This document shows positions 6,240 to 14,676 of a DNA stretch of 14,676 nucleotides, piece after piece (within the stretch, counting starts at the first letter, position 1; the number at the start of each line of letters is the position of its first letter). The notes beneath the pieces were generated by a model. That model saw nothing but the letters and a program-made list of their open reading frames with translations, was not told the DNA's origin and did no database searches. Origin of the DNA: Deltaproteobacteria bacterium (GTDB lineage Bacteria > Myxococcota > Polyangia > Haliangiales > Haliangiaceae). The translations under genes and the position numbers were made by a program. The stretch lies in assembly GCA_018262455.1 (NCBI GenBank), contig JAGSPR010000129.1, forward strand, positions 1 through 14,676, given 5' to 3'.

Positions 6240-6692
6240 ATGATGCAGGTCATCCTCACTCAGGACGTCGATCACCTCGGCAAGGCCGGCGAGCTCGTCT
6301 CGGTTCGTCCCGGCTACGGCCGCAACTTCCTCGTGCCCCGCGGCTATGCGGTCAGCGCGACGGTACGCAACAAGAACCGGCTCGATCACGAGAAGGCCCT
6401 GATCGAGCGCAAGGTCGCCAAGGAGCGGGCATCCGCAACCGAGCTCGCGAGCCGCATCAACGTGATGACGCTCCAGTTCGAGCGCATGGTCGGCGACGAC
6501 GAGAAGCTGTTCGGCTCGGTCACGAACCGCGACATCGCGGAGCAGTTGAAGAAGGCGGGCGTCGACATCGACCACCGCTGGATTCATCTCGACACCGCAG
6601 TCAAGGCGATCGGCAAGTACGAGACGCCGGTCCGTCTCGCGGCAGGCGTGATCGCGAACCTGAAGTTCTGGGTCGTCGGTAAGGACAAGTAG
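6240..6692 (+). CDS. rplI: 50S ribosomal protein bL9
   Basis: A 150-residue protein of normal length. Residues 1-45 are the rRNA-binding N-domain with the L9 signature (GKAGELVSVRPGYGRNFLVP). A long connecting helix follows (about 46-78), then the C-terminal domain (GDDEKLFGSVTNRDIAEQL and onward). Two adjacent ATGs at 6240 and 6243 are in frame; GGGGAG at 6226-6231, overlapping the end of rpsR, lies eight bases before the first, which favours 6240. It is the last gene before a terminator. Confidence 0.96.
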   Translation: MMQVILTQDVDHLGKAGELVSVRPGYGRNFLVPRGYAVSATVRNKNRLDHEKALIERKVAKERASATELASRINVMTLQFERMVGDDEKLFGSVTNRDIAEQLKKAGVDIDHRWIHLDTAVKAIGKYETPVRLAAGVIANLKFWVVGKDK

Positions 6693-6714
6693 TCCGCGGA
6701 CGTTCCAGGCGTTG

Positions 6715-6754
6715 CGGGCGATCGACCTCACAGTCGGTCGCCCGATTTGCGTTT
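6715..6754 (+). terminator. Intrinsic terminator between rplI and dnaB
   Basis: CGGGCGA (6715-6721) pairs with TCGCCCG (6738-6744). The stem continues through a T-G wobble and CGAC/GTCG to a CTCACA loop, 12 bp in all. ATTTGCGTTT follows. The stem is strong and the T-run broken, so termination may be partial. It separates the ribosomal-protein run from dnaB. Confidence 0.75.
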
Positions 6755-6760
6755 CGGGGG

Positions 6761-6769
6761 TGCTAGACT
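6761..6769 (+). promoter_or_regulatory. Extended -10 element abutting the dnaB start codon
   Basis: TGCTAGACT contains the TGn extension and the hexamer TAGACT (6764-6769), which ends exactly six bases before the ATG at 6776. Transcription would start at or next to the ATG, giving a leaderless mRNA. No good -35 is visible at 16-18 bases, which an extended -10 can tolerate. The only purine-rich stretch, GGGGG near 6756-6760, is 15 bases from the ATG and too far to be a normal ribosome-binding site. Confidence 0.5.
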
Positions 6770-6775
6770 CCTGCG

Positions 6776-8164
<1,389 letters not shown>

Positions 8165-8175
8165 CGGTGGCGTCA

Positions 8176-8195
8176 GGGACCGACGGAACGGTCTC
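8176..8195 (+). other. Hairpin after dnaB
   Basis: GGGACCG (8176-8182) pairs with CGGTCTC (8189-8195) around ACGGAA, seven pairs with one G-U. It starts 12 bases past the dnaB stop. No T-run follows, so it could stabilise the mRNA end or assist Rho-dependent termination; the role is undetermined. The 74-base gap to the next gene shows no clear promoter. Confidence 0.3.
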
Positions 8196-8238
8196 CTGGC
8201 ATGCGTGATGCTCCCGCTCAAGGCAACAGGAGCGTGCC

Positions 8239-8918
<680 letters not shown>

Positions 8919-8925
<7 letters not shown>

Positions 8926-8940
8926 CGCACGCGGCAGTCA
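8919..8940. other. Inverted repeat between convergent genes
   Basis: TGACTG (8919-8924) and CAGTCA (8935-8940) flank a 10-base loop. The repeat overlaps the TGA of the lipoprotein gene (8923-8925) and ends just before the stop codon of the minus-strand gene (8943-8945). It may serve both convergent transcripts, but with no T-run the terminator call is weak. Confidence 0.3.
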
Positions 8941-8942
8941 GA

Positions 8943-10394
8943 TCAAGGCCGCGGATTGATGCCGGCACCACCGCCGCCGAGCTGGGCCACCGTGTGGATG
9001 CCCGGCAGCTTGCAGCTGACCCAGATCGACAGGTCGCCGGCGGCAAGATCGAAGTAGTGCATCACGCCGACCCGGATCACATGGTGCTGGTGGGGGGCAA
9101 GGTCGATGCGCGTCGTCGACGCGGGTCCCGGTCCCGTCAGGAAGCGGACGCCCTGGCGTGGCGGCAGGAACGTCATCTCCCGCCCGCGCGATCGGGTGAG
9201 GTAGAACGCCAGGATCTCGGTCGGCGCGCCGTAGTCGAAGTGGATCGCGGACGAGCCGGTATTCTCGATGTCGACATCAACGAGCACCGGCGTCGGATGG
9301 CCGTCGCTGTAGCCGCCGACCGGTGTCACGCGGATCCGGACGCGGTCGTCGCCAAACCACTCCGCGTGGAGGTATCGGGCGCGCTGGCGCGTCTCCTCGG
9401 GATATGCCGGATCGCCGGAGATCGTGACCAGCAGCGCTCCGATCGCCGGCGTGCGCAACTTGCCGATCGTGTCGAGGATGATCGCGACATCGCGCGACTT
9501 CGGATCGCGCGCGCGATCGATCAACTCGGCGATCAGCGCGGGGTCGGACACCGTCGGAAGAAACGGGAGCTCGTGGAGCAGGCGATCCCGCGGCGGGCTC
9601 GGCACGGCGCGGAGGGCCGCCGTCAGCTGCGCGACGAGCCTCGCCGGTGCGAGCTGGTGGAGCAGCTCGAGCGCTCTGTTGTACTCGTTGTCGTCGGAGA
9701 TTCCGCCGGCGAGGAGCTGCTCGACGACCGGGACCGCCGTGGCGGCGGGGAGCTTGCCGAGCCGGCGGAGCGCGTTGGCGCGAACCGACTGGCGATCGGA
9801 GCCCTGCGGTCCGAACAGCGCGACGCGGATCGTGGCGACGTCGCCGTCCCTCATCGCGAGCGCATCGGCGCGGGCCGCCGCGAGCTGCATCGGATCGAAC
9901 CAGCCCGGACCCGCATTCGAGATCAGGACCAGGTCGCCGTACAGCTTGTAGCGCACGGTCGCCTTGCTCCCGCCCGATGGATGGTACGCGGACAACCTCA
10001 GGAACTTCCCGGGCTGAAGCACGATCGGGGAGTAGCTGTTGCCGCAGTCGCTGAACAGGTGCGGCTGTGCGCGCTGCCAGCGCCCGTCGCGTTCGACCTC
10101 GAGCTTGGCGAACACGTCATTGTCCTGCGCCGGCACGTTCACGGTCGCCATCGTCCGATTGACCAGGTACAGATCGAGCCGATCACCACGTGCGTGGCCG
10201 TGATCCGCGAACAACGTGAGCACGCCACCGGGCGCCACCACATGGGGTGGCAACGCGGCGATCGACTGCGAGACGTCCGCCGGAGGCGGTGGTGGCTGGG
10301 CCGGCGACGACATCGTCGCGCACATCGAGACCGCCGACACCACCAGGCCTATCGCGACGAACCGGAGACCGTGGGCGCGGAGGTAGGGCGTCAT
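8943..10394 (-). CDS. Exported HEAT-like repeat protein with flanking beta domains, function unknown
   Basis: A 483-residue protein with no family I can name. The chosen ATG at 10394 begins MTPYLRAHGLRFVAIGLVVS, a basic then hydrophobic signal or anchor (about 11-27) followed by a PPPPP linker. The frame is open further upstream, but that part is Arg-rich, lacks a signal and overlaps the divergent kinase promoter. Residues about 50-165 alternate like a beta-sandwich (LDLYLVNRTMATVNVP, LQPGKFLRLSAYHPSGG). Residues about 170-345 are helical, with HEAT-like patterns (RANALRRLGKLPAATAVPVV, ALIAELIDRARDPKSRDVA, IGALLVTISGDP). Residues about 350-465 form a second beta domain (PVLVDVDIENTGSSAIHFDY). 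C25 is preceded by SM, so it is not a convincing lipobox. No catalytic motif is seen; a periplasmic binding or scaffold role is inference. The long ORF antisense to it is a coding shadow. Confidence 0.75.
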   Translation of the reverse strand: MTPYLRAHGLRFVAIGLVVSAVSMCATMSSPAQPPPPPADVSQSIAALPPHVVAPGGVLTLFADHGHARGDRLDLYLVNRTMATVNVPAQDNDVFAKLEVERDGRWQRAQPHLFSDCGNSYSPIVLQPGKFLRLSAYHPSGGSKATVRYKLYGDLVLISNAGPGWFDPMQLAAARADALAMRDGDVATIRVALFGPQGSDRQSVRANALRRLGKLPAATAVPVVEQLLAGGISDDNEYNRALELLHQLAPARLVAQLTAALRAVPSPPRDRLLHELPFLPTVSDPALIAELIDRARDPKSRDVAIILDTIGKLRTPAIGALLVTISGDPAYPEETRQRARYLHAEWFGDDRVRIRVTPVGGYSDGHPTPVLVDVDIENTGSSAIHFDYGAPTEILAFYLTRSRGREMTFLPPRQGVRFLTGPGPASTTRIDLAPHQHHVIRVGVMHYFDLAAGDLSIWVSCKLPGIHTVAQLGGGGAGINPRP

Positions 10395-10458
10395 GTCGGC
10401 GTAGCTTGATCTGGCGGGGTCCCTTTCGCACGGACGATTGTCGGGACCGGGGGGCGCA

Positions 10459-10475
10459 CATCGGGCCCCCCGATG
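10459..10475. promoter_or_regulatory. Perfect 7-bp dyad upstream of the kinase gene, possible operator
   Basis: CATCGGG (10459-10465) and CCCGATG (10469-10475) are perfect inverted repeats separated by CCC. The dyad lies in the 116-base gap between the divergent exported-protein gene and the kinase gene. Its centre is 44 bases before the inferred kinase start at 10511, where activators often bind. Confidence 0.4.
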
Positions 10476-10498
10476 AAGCATCGCCCGCGGCGCTCGGT

Positions 10499-10504
10499 TA
10501 GAAT
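10499..10504 (+). promoter_or_regulatory. -10 element abutting the kinase start codon
   Basis: TAGAAT matches five of six bases of TATAAT and ends exactly six bases before the GTG start at 10511. A start of transcription at the GTG would make the mRNA leaderless. No Shine-Dalgarno sequence is present upstream of the GTG, and no good -35 is visible. Confidence 0.5.
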
Positions 10505-10510
10505 GGCGCC

Positions 10511-12055
10511 GTGCCAAATCCGCAGCCGGGAACGATCCTGGGCGCGTACAGCGTCGAGGGCACGATCGGCGCGGGCTCGATGGGCGAGGTGTTCAAGGCC
10601 ATCGACACCGGCCTGAACCGACGCGTCGCGATCAAGATCCTCAGCGAGAAGCATCGCGACAGCCCCGAGTTGCGGGCGCGGTTCGTCCGCGAGGGGCGCG
10701 CGGTCGCGGCGATCAGCCACCCGAACGTCGTGCAGGTGTTCGCGACCGGTATCCACGACGAGCGGCCCTACATCGCGATGGAGCTGCTGGATGGGACTGA
10801 CCTCGGCTCCGCGGTCGACAAGCGCGGTCCGCTCGACTCGCTCACCACCGCACACGCGATCCTCGACGCGGCGCAAGGTCTCGCCGCTGCTGCCAAGGCC
10901 GGCCTGATCCATCGCGACGTCAAGCCATCGAACCTCGTGCGGCTCGCCGACGGACGCGTCAAGGTGACCGACTTCGGGCTCGCCAAGCCGATGGATCCGG
11001 GCAGCGAGCCGGCGCTCACCGCGATGGGCGTGGTCGTCGGCACGCCCGACTACATCGCGCCCGAGCAGGCGCGCGGCGAAGCGATCGACGACCGCGTCGA
11101 CATCTATGCCCTCGGCGGCACGATGTACTTCGTGCTCACCGGGATGCCGCCGTTTCGCACCGGCAAGCCCGCCGAGGACAAGTACCTGAAGGTGGTCGCG
11201 CGTCACCTGCGCAACCCGCCGCCCGATGCCACGCAGGCGAACCCCAGCGTCGATCGCGAGCTCTCGGAGCTGACGAAGCAGATGATGGCGAAGAAGCCCG
11301 CCGATCGGCCGTCGTACGACGAGCTGATCAGCAGGCTATCCGGTATCGTCGCGCGGCTCGATCCGAGCGCGGTGCCGGTGCTGCTCGCCTCTCGCGAGCG
11401 CTCGCGACCGATCACGCTACCGCCGGGGCTGGCGCATCCCGGAGGCATGCACTCCACCGACCGCGAGACGACGGTGTCCGACAACGGCTCGCTCGACCGC
11501 CTGCCGCCGCGCGCGATTCCGGGCTGGCTGATCGCGCTGACGTTCGTCTGCGTCGCGCTGTTCGTCGCGGGATTGGTGGTCTACCTCCGCCGCGCCGACG
11601 AGCCCGAGCCCGCATCGGGATCCCTCGTCCCGAAGGACGCCGCGGTGGTGGCCACGGTCGATGGGCCGGCGGCGAGCACCCCGGCTGGCATGCTGCTGGT
11701 GAAGAAGCCCGACGGCACCCGGTTCTATGCCGACGCCCAGCCGGTCAGTGCGCAGCGGTTCCGCGAGGTCTTCGCGAGCCACGACCAGGCCGGCAAGCCA
11801 GACGAGCCCGTCCTCATGGTGAGCTACAACGAGGCGCGGTCGTACGCGACGACGCGGGGCAATCGCCTGCTCACCAGCGACGAATGGACCCTCGCGGCCA
11901 CCGCAGGCGGGTTCGCGGCGAACGATGGCGTGTTCGAGTGGGTCGAGTCACTCGATGACAAGCAGAAGCAGGTCCGCAAGCCGGGCAAGTCCGAATCCCG
12001 CCCCGATGCCCGTTACAAGGACGTCACGTTCCGGATGGCGCGCAACTTCCCTTGA
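10511..12055 (+). CDS. Membrane Ser/Thr protein kinase with FGE/SUMF1-like outer domain
   Basis: A 514-residue protein. Residues about 13-280 are a complete Hanks-type kinase: Gly loop GAGSMGEV (20-27), ATP-binding Lys in VAIK (K42), alphaC Glu E61, catalytic loop HRDVKPSN (134-141, base D136), DFG (154-156) and APE (184-186). All key residues are present, so it should be active. R135 before the catalytic Asp marks an RD kinase, activated by phosphorylation of the loop 157-183. A juxtamembrane linker leads to one transmembrane helix (about 339-359). Residues about 392-514 resemble the formylglycine-generating-enzyme/SUMF1 fold: [45 protein letters not shown] and a final FRMARNF. This part is about half the usual length and has no Cys, so it is probably a binding rather than a catalytic domain. 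The start is GTG, and the next gene begins 12 bases after the stop. Confidence 0.93.
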   Translation: MPNPQPGTILGAYSVEGTIGAGSMGEVFKAIDTGLNRRVAIKILSEKHRDSPELRARFVREGRAVAAISHPNVVQVFATGIHDERPYIAMELLDGTDLGSAVDKRGPLDSLTTAHAILDAAQGLAAAAKAGLIHRDVKPSNLVRLADGRVKVTDFGLAKPMDPGSEPALTAMGVVVGTPDYIAPEQARGEAIDDRVDIYALGGTMYFVLTGMPPFRTGKPAEDKYLKVVARHLRNPPPDATQANPSVDRELSELTKQMMAKKPADRPSYDELISRLSGIVARLDPSAVPVLLASRERSRPITLPPGLAHPGGMHSTDRETTVSDNGSLDRLPPRAIPGWLIALTFVCVALFVAGLVVYLRRADEPEPASGSLVPKDAAVVATVDGPAASTPAGMLLVKKPDGTRFYADAQPVSAQRFREVFASHDQAGKPDEPVLMVSYNEARSYATTRGNRLLTSDEWTLAATAGGFAANDGVFEWVESLDDKQKQVRKPGKSESRPDARYKDVTFRMARNFP

Positions 12056-12061
12056 TATAGT
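12053..12061 (+). promoter_or_regulatory. Extended -10 element abutting the deoC start codon
   Basis: TGATATAGT holds TATAGT (12056-12061), five of six consensus bases, preceded by a TGn extension. The TG of that extension is part of the TGA stop of the kinase gene. The hexamer ends exactly six bases before the deoC ATG at 12068, implying a leaderless transcript initiated inside the gene junction. Confidence 0.55.
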
Positions 12062-12067
12062 GAGCGC

Positions 12068-12997
<930 letters not shown>

Positions 12998-13007
12998 GCA
13001 CCGCCCG

Positions 13008-13023
13008 CCAGGTGACAACCTGG
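13008..13023. promoter_or_regulatory. Palindromic hairpin or operator in the deoC-phosphorylase gap
   Basis: CCAGGTGACAACCTGG is a perfect 6-bp inverted repeat with a GACA centre, 10 bases past the deoC stop. It could be an mRNA hairpin setting relative expression or an operator for a nucleoside-responsive regulator. A weak TGcGAGAAT (13070-13078) seven bases before the next GTG may be another start-proximal -10. Confidence 0.35.
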
Positions 13024-13085
13024 ATCGGGAATCCTGCTGGCTGCGGACCTTCCAATGATCTCGAAGCCTTGCGAGAATATCGCTG

Positions 13086-14414
13086 GTGCTTCCGGTCCAG
13101 CTGATCCGCAAGAAGCGTGATGGCAACACGCTCGATGACGACGAGCTTCGCGCGTTCATCGCGGGAGTGACCGACGGGTCGATCCCCGACTACCAGGCCG
13201 CGGCGATGCTGATGGCGATCTTCTTCAACGGGCTCGACGATCGCGAGCTCGCGACCTGGGCGGACGCGATGACGCGCTCGGGAGACGTGATCGACCTGTC
13301 CCGCATCGCCCGCGCCAAGATCGACAAGCACTCCACCGGTGGCGTTGGAGACAAGATCTCGATCCCGCTCGCGCCGGCGGTGGCGGCATGTGGAGTCGCG
13401 GTGCCGATGGTGTCGGGGCGTGGGCTCGGCCACACGGGCGGCACCCTCGACAAGCTCGAGTCGATCCCGGGCTTCCGCGTCGACCTCCCGGTCGAGCGGT
13501 TCTCCGAGCTGGTCGACACGCTCGGCGTGTGCCTGATCGGCCAGACGGCGCGGATCGCCCCGGCCGACAAGCGGCTGTATGCGCTGCGTGATGTCACCGC
13601 CACGGTCGAGTCGCTGCCGCTGATCGCGTCGTCGATCATGTCGAAGAAGCTCGCAGAGGGGATCGACGGGCTCGTGATCGACTGCAAGGTCGGGCGCGGA
13701 GCGTTCATGAAGACGATCGAGCGCGCGCGCGAGCTGTGCGCGCTGATGCGTGCGATCGGCCATCGCGCGGACAAGCGCGTGACCTGCGTGCTGACCGACA
13801 TGGACGCGCCGATCGGCCGCACGATCGGTAACGCGCTCGAGATCCGCGAGTCGATCGAGGTGCTGCGTGGCGGCGGCCCGGCCGACACGCGGGAGCTCAC
13901 CCACGTGCTCGGCGCCGAGATGCTCGTGCTCGCCGGAGTCGCAGGCGATGCCGCCGAGGGCCGCGCACGGATCGAGCGCGTGCTGGGCGATGGCAGCGCG
14001 CTGGAGGTGTTCCGCAAGGTCGTCGCCGCGCAAGGCGGCGACCCACGCGTCTGTGACTCGCCCGGCAGCGTCCTGCCCATGCCGAAGCACCTCGACGAGC
14101 TGGCGCTTCGCGCCGGGCGGATCGTGGCGATCGACTCCGAGGCGCTCGGCATCGCGGCGCTCGTGCTCGGTGCCGGACGGCGCACCAAGGAGGACGTGAT
14201 CGATCCGTCGGCCGGGCTCGTCATCGATGCCTGCCTCGGTGAGGTGATCGAGCCCGGCGCACCGCCGCAAGTCGTCCTCCACCACAGCCTGCCACCGGGC
14301 GATCCCCGGGTCTCCGACGCGCGTGCGATGATCGAGAGAGCCTTCGTGATCGAGCCCGCCGACCGCCCTGCCACACCCCCGCGCGCATCGCGCATCCTGG
14401 AGGTGATCCGATGA
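13086..14414 (+). CDS. Thymidine/pyrimidine-nucleoside phosphorylase
   Basis: A 442-residue protein of normal length. It phosphorolyses thymidine or uridine-type nucleosides to base plus (deoxy)ribose 1-phosphate. Visible features are the helical N-domain (1-65), phosphate-binding KHSTGGVGDK (81-90), the family signature SGRGLGHTGGTLDKLE (110-125), and substrate residues R168 (YALRDVTATV), S183 and K187 (SSIMSKK), equivalent to Arg171, Ser186 and Lys190 of E. coli thymidine phosphorylase. DeoA and Pdp types cannot be told apart confidently here, so no symbol is given. GTG 13086 is chosen because an in-frame TGA lies at 13056; no strong ribosome-binding site is seen. The gene overlaps the next one by an ATGA. 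Its product, deoxyribose 1-phosphate, would reach DeoC through a phosphopentomutase not in the window. Confidence 0.95.
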   Translation: MLPVQLIRKKRDGNTLDDDELRAFIAGVTDGSIPDYQAAAMLMAIFFNGLDDRELATWADAMTRSGDVIDLSRIARAKIDKHSTGGVGDKISIPLAPAVAACGVAVPMVSGRGLGHTGGTLDKLESIPGFRVDLPVERFSELVDTLGVCLIGQTARIAPADKRLYALRDVTATVESLPLIASSIMSKKLAEGIDGLVIDCKVGRGAFMKTIERARELCALMRAIGHRADKRVTCVLTDMDAPIGRTIGNALEIRESIEVLRGGGPADTRELTHVLGAEMLVLAGVAGDAAEGRARIERVLGDGSALEVFRKVVAAQGGDPRVCDSPGSVLPMPKHLDELALRAGRIVAIDSEALGIAALVLGAGRRTKEDVIDPSAGLVIDACLGEVIEPGAPPQVVLHHSLPPGDPRVSDARAMIERAFVIEPADRPATPPRASRILEVIR

Positions 14415-14676
14415 ACCCTGACAACCTCTACGATCGAGTGCAGGCGGCAGCCGCTGCGATCCGCAAGCAGGGCCTGGGCGACGTGCGCCCGCAGGTCGGG
14501 CTGATCCTCGGCTCCGGGCTCGGCAGCTACGCCGACAAGCTCGGTGCGCTACCGAGCACGGCCGGCCTACCGCGCGCGTTCGAGTACAGCGACATCCCCG
14601 GGTTCGCGCGCTCGCACGTCGTCGGCCATCGCGGCAGGCTCGTCGTCGGTGGGCGAGCTGGCGTGTGCTGCGTCGC
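14411..14676 (+). CDS. Purine nucleoside phosphorylase, 3' truncated by window edge
   Basis: 88 codons are visible. The ATG overlaps the upstream stop (ATGA), with GGAGG at 14399-14403 as a clear ribosome-binding site. After a 27-residue helical start, VGLILGSGLGSYADKL matches the phosphate-binding Ser loop of class I (trimeric-type) purine nucleoside phosphorylases. Next comes FEYSDIPGF and then VVGHRGRLVVG, with the conserved phosphate-site His. The enzyme would split inosine and guanosine nucleosides to base and (deoxy)ribose 1-phosphate. Overlap with the pyrimidine phosphorylase shows translational coupling and supports one nucleoside-salvage operon. The base-binding half of the protein lies beyond the window. 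Confidence 0.92.
   Translation, partial: MNPDNLYDRVQAAAAAIRKQGLGDVRPQVGLILGSGLGSYADKLGALPSTAGLPRAFEYSDIPGFARSHVVGHRGRLVVGGRAGVCCV

Noticed and set aside
8994..10409. 471-residue plus-strand frame opposite the exported HEAT-like gene
   Set aside because: The minus-strand frame has a signal peptide, alternating beta patterns and helical repeats. The plus-strand translation is Arg/Asp-rich without structure.
10395..10517. N-terminal extension of the minus-strand exported protein to 10517
   Set aside because: The added 41 residues are Arg/Pro-rich, overlap the kinase promoter and start codon, and would bury the signal sequence.

Overview
The window is GC-rich (roughly two thirds G+C) with dense, strongly G/C-ending codons. 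It looks like a chromosomal segment of a myxobacterium-like organism (Myxococcota, formerly Deltaproteobacteria). Supporting signs are the prs-rplY-pth-rpsF-rpsR-rplI-dnaB gene order, an OmpA-family protein with thrombospondin type-3 (TSP3) calcium repeats, a membrane-anchored Hanks-type Ser/Thr kinase, and several envelope proteins of no known function. A Haliangium/Kofleriaceae-like member is my best guess, but that is inference. I see no insertion sequence, phage gene, CRISPR array, tRNA or rRNA. No gene-free stretch exceeds 200 bases.

Layout: (1) 1-661, the 3' part of an arginine-deiminase/DDAH-like amidinotransferase-superfamily gene. (2) 817-2394, a secreted OmpA-family outer-membrane protein followed by a strong intrinsic terminator. 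(3) 2479-2754, a Trm112/UPF0434-like small protein. (4) 2950-6692, a housekeeping run on the plus strand: PRPP synthetase (prs), ribosomal protein bL25 (rplY), peptidyl-tRNA hydrolase (pth), bS6 (rpsF), bS18 (rpsR) and bL9 (rplI), closed by an intrinsic terminator. (5) 6776-8164, the replicative helicase dnaB behind its own -10 element. (6) 8239-8925, a Tyr/Arg-rich lipoprotein with two repeat tracts, convergent with (7) 8943-10394 on the minus strand, an exported HEAT-like protein of unknown function. (8) 10511-12055, divergent from (7), a transmembrane Ser/Thr kinase whose outer domain looks like a small, cysteine-less formylglycine-generating-enzyme (FGE/SUMF1) fold. (9) 12068 to the window end, deoC, a pyrimidine/thymidine phosphorylase and the start of a purine nucleoside phosphorylase. 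This is a nucleoside-catabolism set yielding glyceraldehyde 3-phosphate and acetaldehyde from deoxynucleosides.

The most interesting item is the deoC product. Before the normal aldolase domain it carries about 90 extra residues: an N-terminal amphipathic helix resembling a bacterial-microcompartment encapsulation peptide, a linker, and a Cys-x9-Cys-x2-Cys-x2-Cys cluster. Together with the two nucleoside phosphorylases, this suggests a nucleoside-degrading pathway whose acetaldehyde-producing step may be packaged in a microcompartment. Shell genes would have to lie outside this window. A second pattern is that dnaB, the kinase gene and deoC each have a TANANT -10 hexamer ending exactly six bases before the start codon and no good Shine-Dalgarno site, which suggests leaderless transcripts.
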